Below, piece by piece: positions 61,773 through 64,000 of a stretch of DNA of 64,000 nt. The translations under genes and the position numbers were made by a program. Below the pieces are notes generated by a model. It had not been told where the DNA came from. It did no database searches and was given only the letters and a program-made list of their open reading frames with translations. The stretch's first letter is position 1. Each line of letters begins with the position of its first letter. This DNA comes from Acanthornis magna (lineage: Eukaryota; Chordata; Aves; Passeriformes; Acanthizidae), in NCBI GenBank assembly GCA_036785705.1, contig JAWUZG010000084.1, forward strand, positions 8,135,501-8,199,500. The letters run 5' to 3'.

Positions 61773-64000
61773 AGGAAACCACAGATTCTTGTGCTGAATT
61801 TTTTTCTTCGAGGTGATTCTGTGCCATCAGGTTCCTGAGAACATTCTGCATTAATTGTATTGGTCTTTTCAGTCAATTGCTTCTCTCTTCTCAATTCTAA
61901 TACGGGATTATTTTGTTCTTAACATTCTTTATTGGTGATTCTTTCTCTTGGGGAAATATAGTATAAGCGTCTTTAAAAGAATCATGAGTGCCACACACCA
62001 AAGCCTCACCCAAAGTCAACTGAAGACAGAGGTGGAATTTACTTTCAATTTTAAGGAGTGTTGGAACTTCATTTCTTTATCCCATTTTAACTTGGTGGTT
62101 CATTTACTGCTTATATTACAATCCTCAGATATCCACGATTATCACCCACTAAGCCTATGACATATTACGTTGCAGTTGTTCTATAGAAATATGCTTTATA
62201 GTAGGGTGGCTCAGAATTCCCATTTTCAGTTGAAAAATACTGGACTATTTTGTGGAAATATTTTTGCCTCAAGTGTTTTATGATAAAACACACTGTTATC
62301 ATGAGCAAAGCATAATGGAAAAAGGGATAGTATAGTCTGAGACTTTGTTTTTGGAGGAGGCTTGAAATGCAGATGTGGTGTGGGCTTTTCATGTTGGTTG
62401 TAGTTATTGAACTTCCTTTATTTTCATTTAAACCTTCAGTTGATATTAGACTGGCTTTCTTAGGTTCAACACCTGCAGAAATGAAAATGAAATGCAGCCA
62501 GGAACATTAACCATCTAGTTTTGACTCAGTCAAGTGAATGGGAAGAGAAAGAAATGTGTCTGAGATAGGTGCAAAACACAACTTAAATATACAAAAGGCA
62601 GGAAAATTACTCTATTTAGGCTGCTGAACTTACTGGAAAAATTTTGTTGTGACTCCAAGTGTAAAATAGCAAAATATAGCATTTATATACAAGAAGTGAG
62701 AAAGGGTGGAATAAGATTTAATTGGAAAAGGAAGACTTTCTACTAAAGAGTAGTTAAAGGTTTGGAATAAAGCAGGAAATGGGATGCCAAAACATGAACC
62801 TGCCAAAGATGCATAGTAATGAATAACCTGGTATCATTCTCTACAGCAAACATAATTACCTTATCATTTTCTCTCTGAATGAATGAAAATCAGTGAGGAT
62901 TATATACATGGTATTTACTATTAAATACAGAAAACTAGTGATTAGACAAAGAGTAATGACAAGGGGTATTTTTCAAAGTAGAGAATTAGGTGTGAACTTT
63001 ACTGAAGAAAAGGGATGGGTAATTGAAATACCACAGTTATGCATTTGGGAGTTGGGAACTAGGAAGTCTGCAAAAACCTGTAGTTTATTCTGTGTGGGTA
63101 AAAGTAGGAGGAGGACCTGTGTATGCTGGTTGATTGAGATGAATGTGACTGCCTTTATCAGTAAGATGTGGTGATGAAAGCAGAACACTCAGTCCTAGAC
63201 TGTATGAAATGAGATTTCTGGTGGAGATAAGGGTGTACTAATATCACTGAAAATTACTGTTAGACTTTTTTTTTTATCAAGCATGATATCAAGTCTTTCA
63301 GTAAAAAAAAAATTTACGGGAACTACAAATCTAACAGGCTGTTCAAAGCAGGGGGACTGGAAAATGACATAGTTTCATAAAAGGAATCTGAAGAATTTTG
63401 CTTGTTAAGTCTTGCAAATCAGAAGCTGAGAACATGTGTTTGCTTTCTAGAAATGCATTCAAAGATAAAATCTTATTTAAAGGGAAAGATTAAACCAAAA
63501 GGGAATTAACTGGCTTTTAAGAAATTTAGATAAAAAATGAGACACTTCCAACCAAACTTCCACTGTGATTCTAGAATAGGCTTTAAATAGAACACATTTG
63601 AGCCCTCCAAATTATTTTAGAGTGATTTTTAAGCCATTTATGAATAAATTATCTGATCTGGTTGCTTCTAGTATCAGAAGAGTAGATTTGATGGCATAAG
63701 ATTTAATTTTCAGTCTTCTGACTTCTACAGAAGTATATAAACCTGTGCACAAATATTGAATTTGTTTGATCAGAAACTGCTTTCTTATCTCAATAAGACC
63801 ACCTAAGGTATTTTTGCCATCTCTTTCTGGTATTTGTGACATTGTGTGGCTTGTTTTCATCTTTTTAATTTGTCTGTGGAAGGATTAATGTGCTGATGGG
63901 AATCTTAGAAAAGCTATCATCAGGCTGTCCTTTTCTCACCCCTTTTTTGACAGCTTTAGCTGGAGCTCCTGTGTAATAGATGTGAATGAGGGTCTCCAAA
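61773..64000. other. No gene recognised
   Basis: AT-rich DNA with short overlapping frames up to 93 codons, none with a recognisable domain. No repeat family was identified. Confidence 0.6.

Noticed and set aside
1..64000. tRNA, rRNA, CRISPR arrays, operons or phage-like modules
   Set aside because: None seen; the sequence has vertebrate repeats and no prokaryotic gene organisation.

Overview
This window reads as vertebrate nuclear DNA, most likely from a songbird (passerine). It is AT-rich and has no operons or dense reading frames. It carries several truncated chicken-repeat 1 (CR1) retrotransposon 3' ends with the usual avian terminal motifs, and one long solo LTR of a type I associate with passerine endogenous retroviruses. 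Almost all open frames of 60-146 codons look like chance frames or shadows. The window is mainly intergenic or intronic, and I found no complete, confidently identified multi-exon gene.

Layout. 1-14 kb: no gene recognised; only simple repeats and a slightly GC-richer patch near 8.5-8.9 kb. 14.0 kb (+): a candidate symmetric cassette exon behind a strong pyrimidine tract. 16.3-16.6 kb: CR1. 16.6-32.2 kb: no gene recognised; a 57-bp direct duplication near 31.4/31.6 kb. 32.2-37.2 kb: four CR1 pieces and a perfect 17-bp-arm hairpin at 34.6 kb. 42.3 kb (+): the best-looking isolated coding-exon candidate (94 nt, good acceptor and donor, one open frame). 45.6-47.0 kb: a 1394-bp solo LTR with a 5-bp target-site duplication and an internal threefold tandem repeat, followed directly by a CR1 remnant. 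48-58 kb: several weak exon-like signals, a perfect 18-bp-arm hairpin at 52.0 kb and a minus-strand CR1 at 55.8 kb. 60.5-61.0 kb (-): a 100-codon frame that aligns, from memory, with the N-terminal part of ITPRIP (inositol 1,4,5-trisphosphate receptor-interacting protein). It has a splice acceptor just upstream of its ATG and a poly(A) signal downstream, but the large Mab-21-like domain is absent.

The features do not form a pathway. The two items most worth following are the truncated ITPRIP-like gene and the orphan exon at 42.3 kb. Exon calls without a gene assignment rest on splice-site appearance and open frames only and carry low confidence. I did not find a convincing undescribed biological system here.
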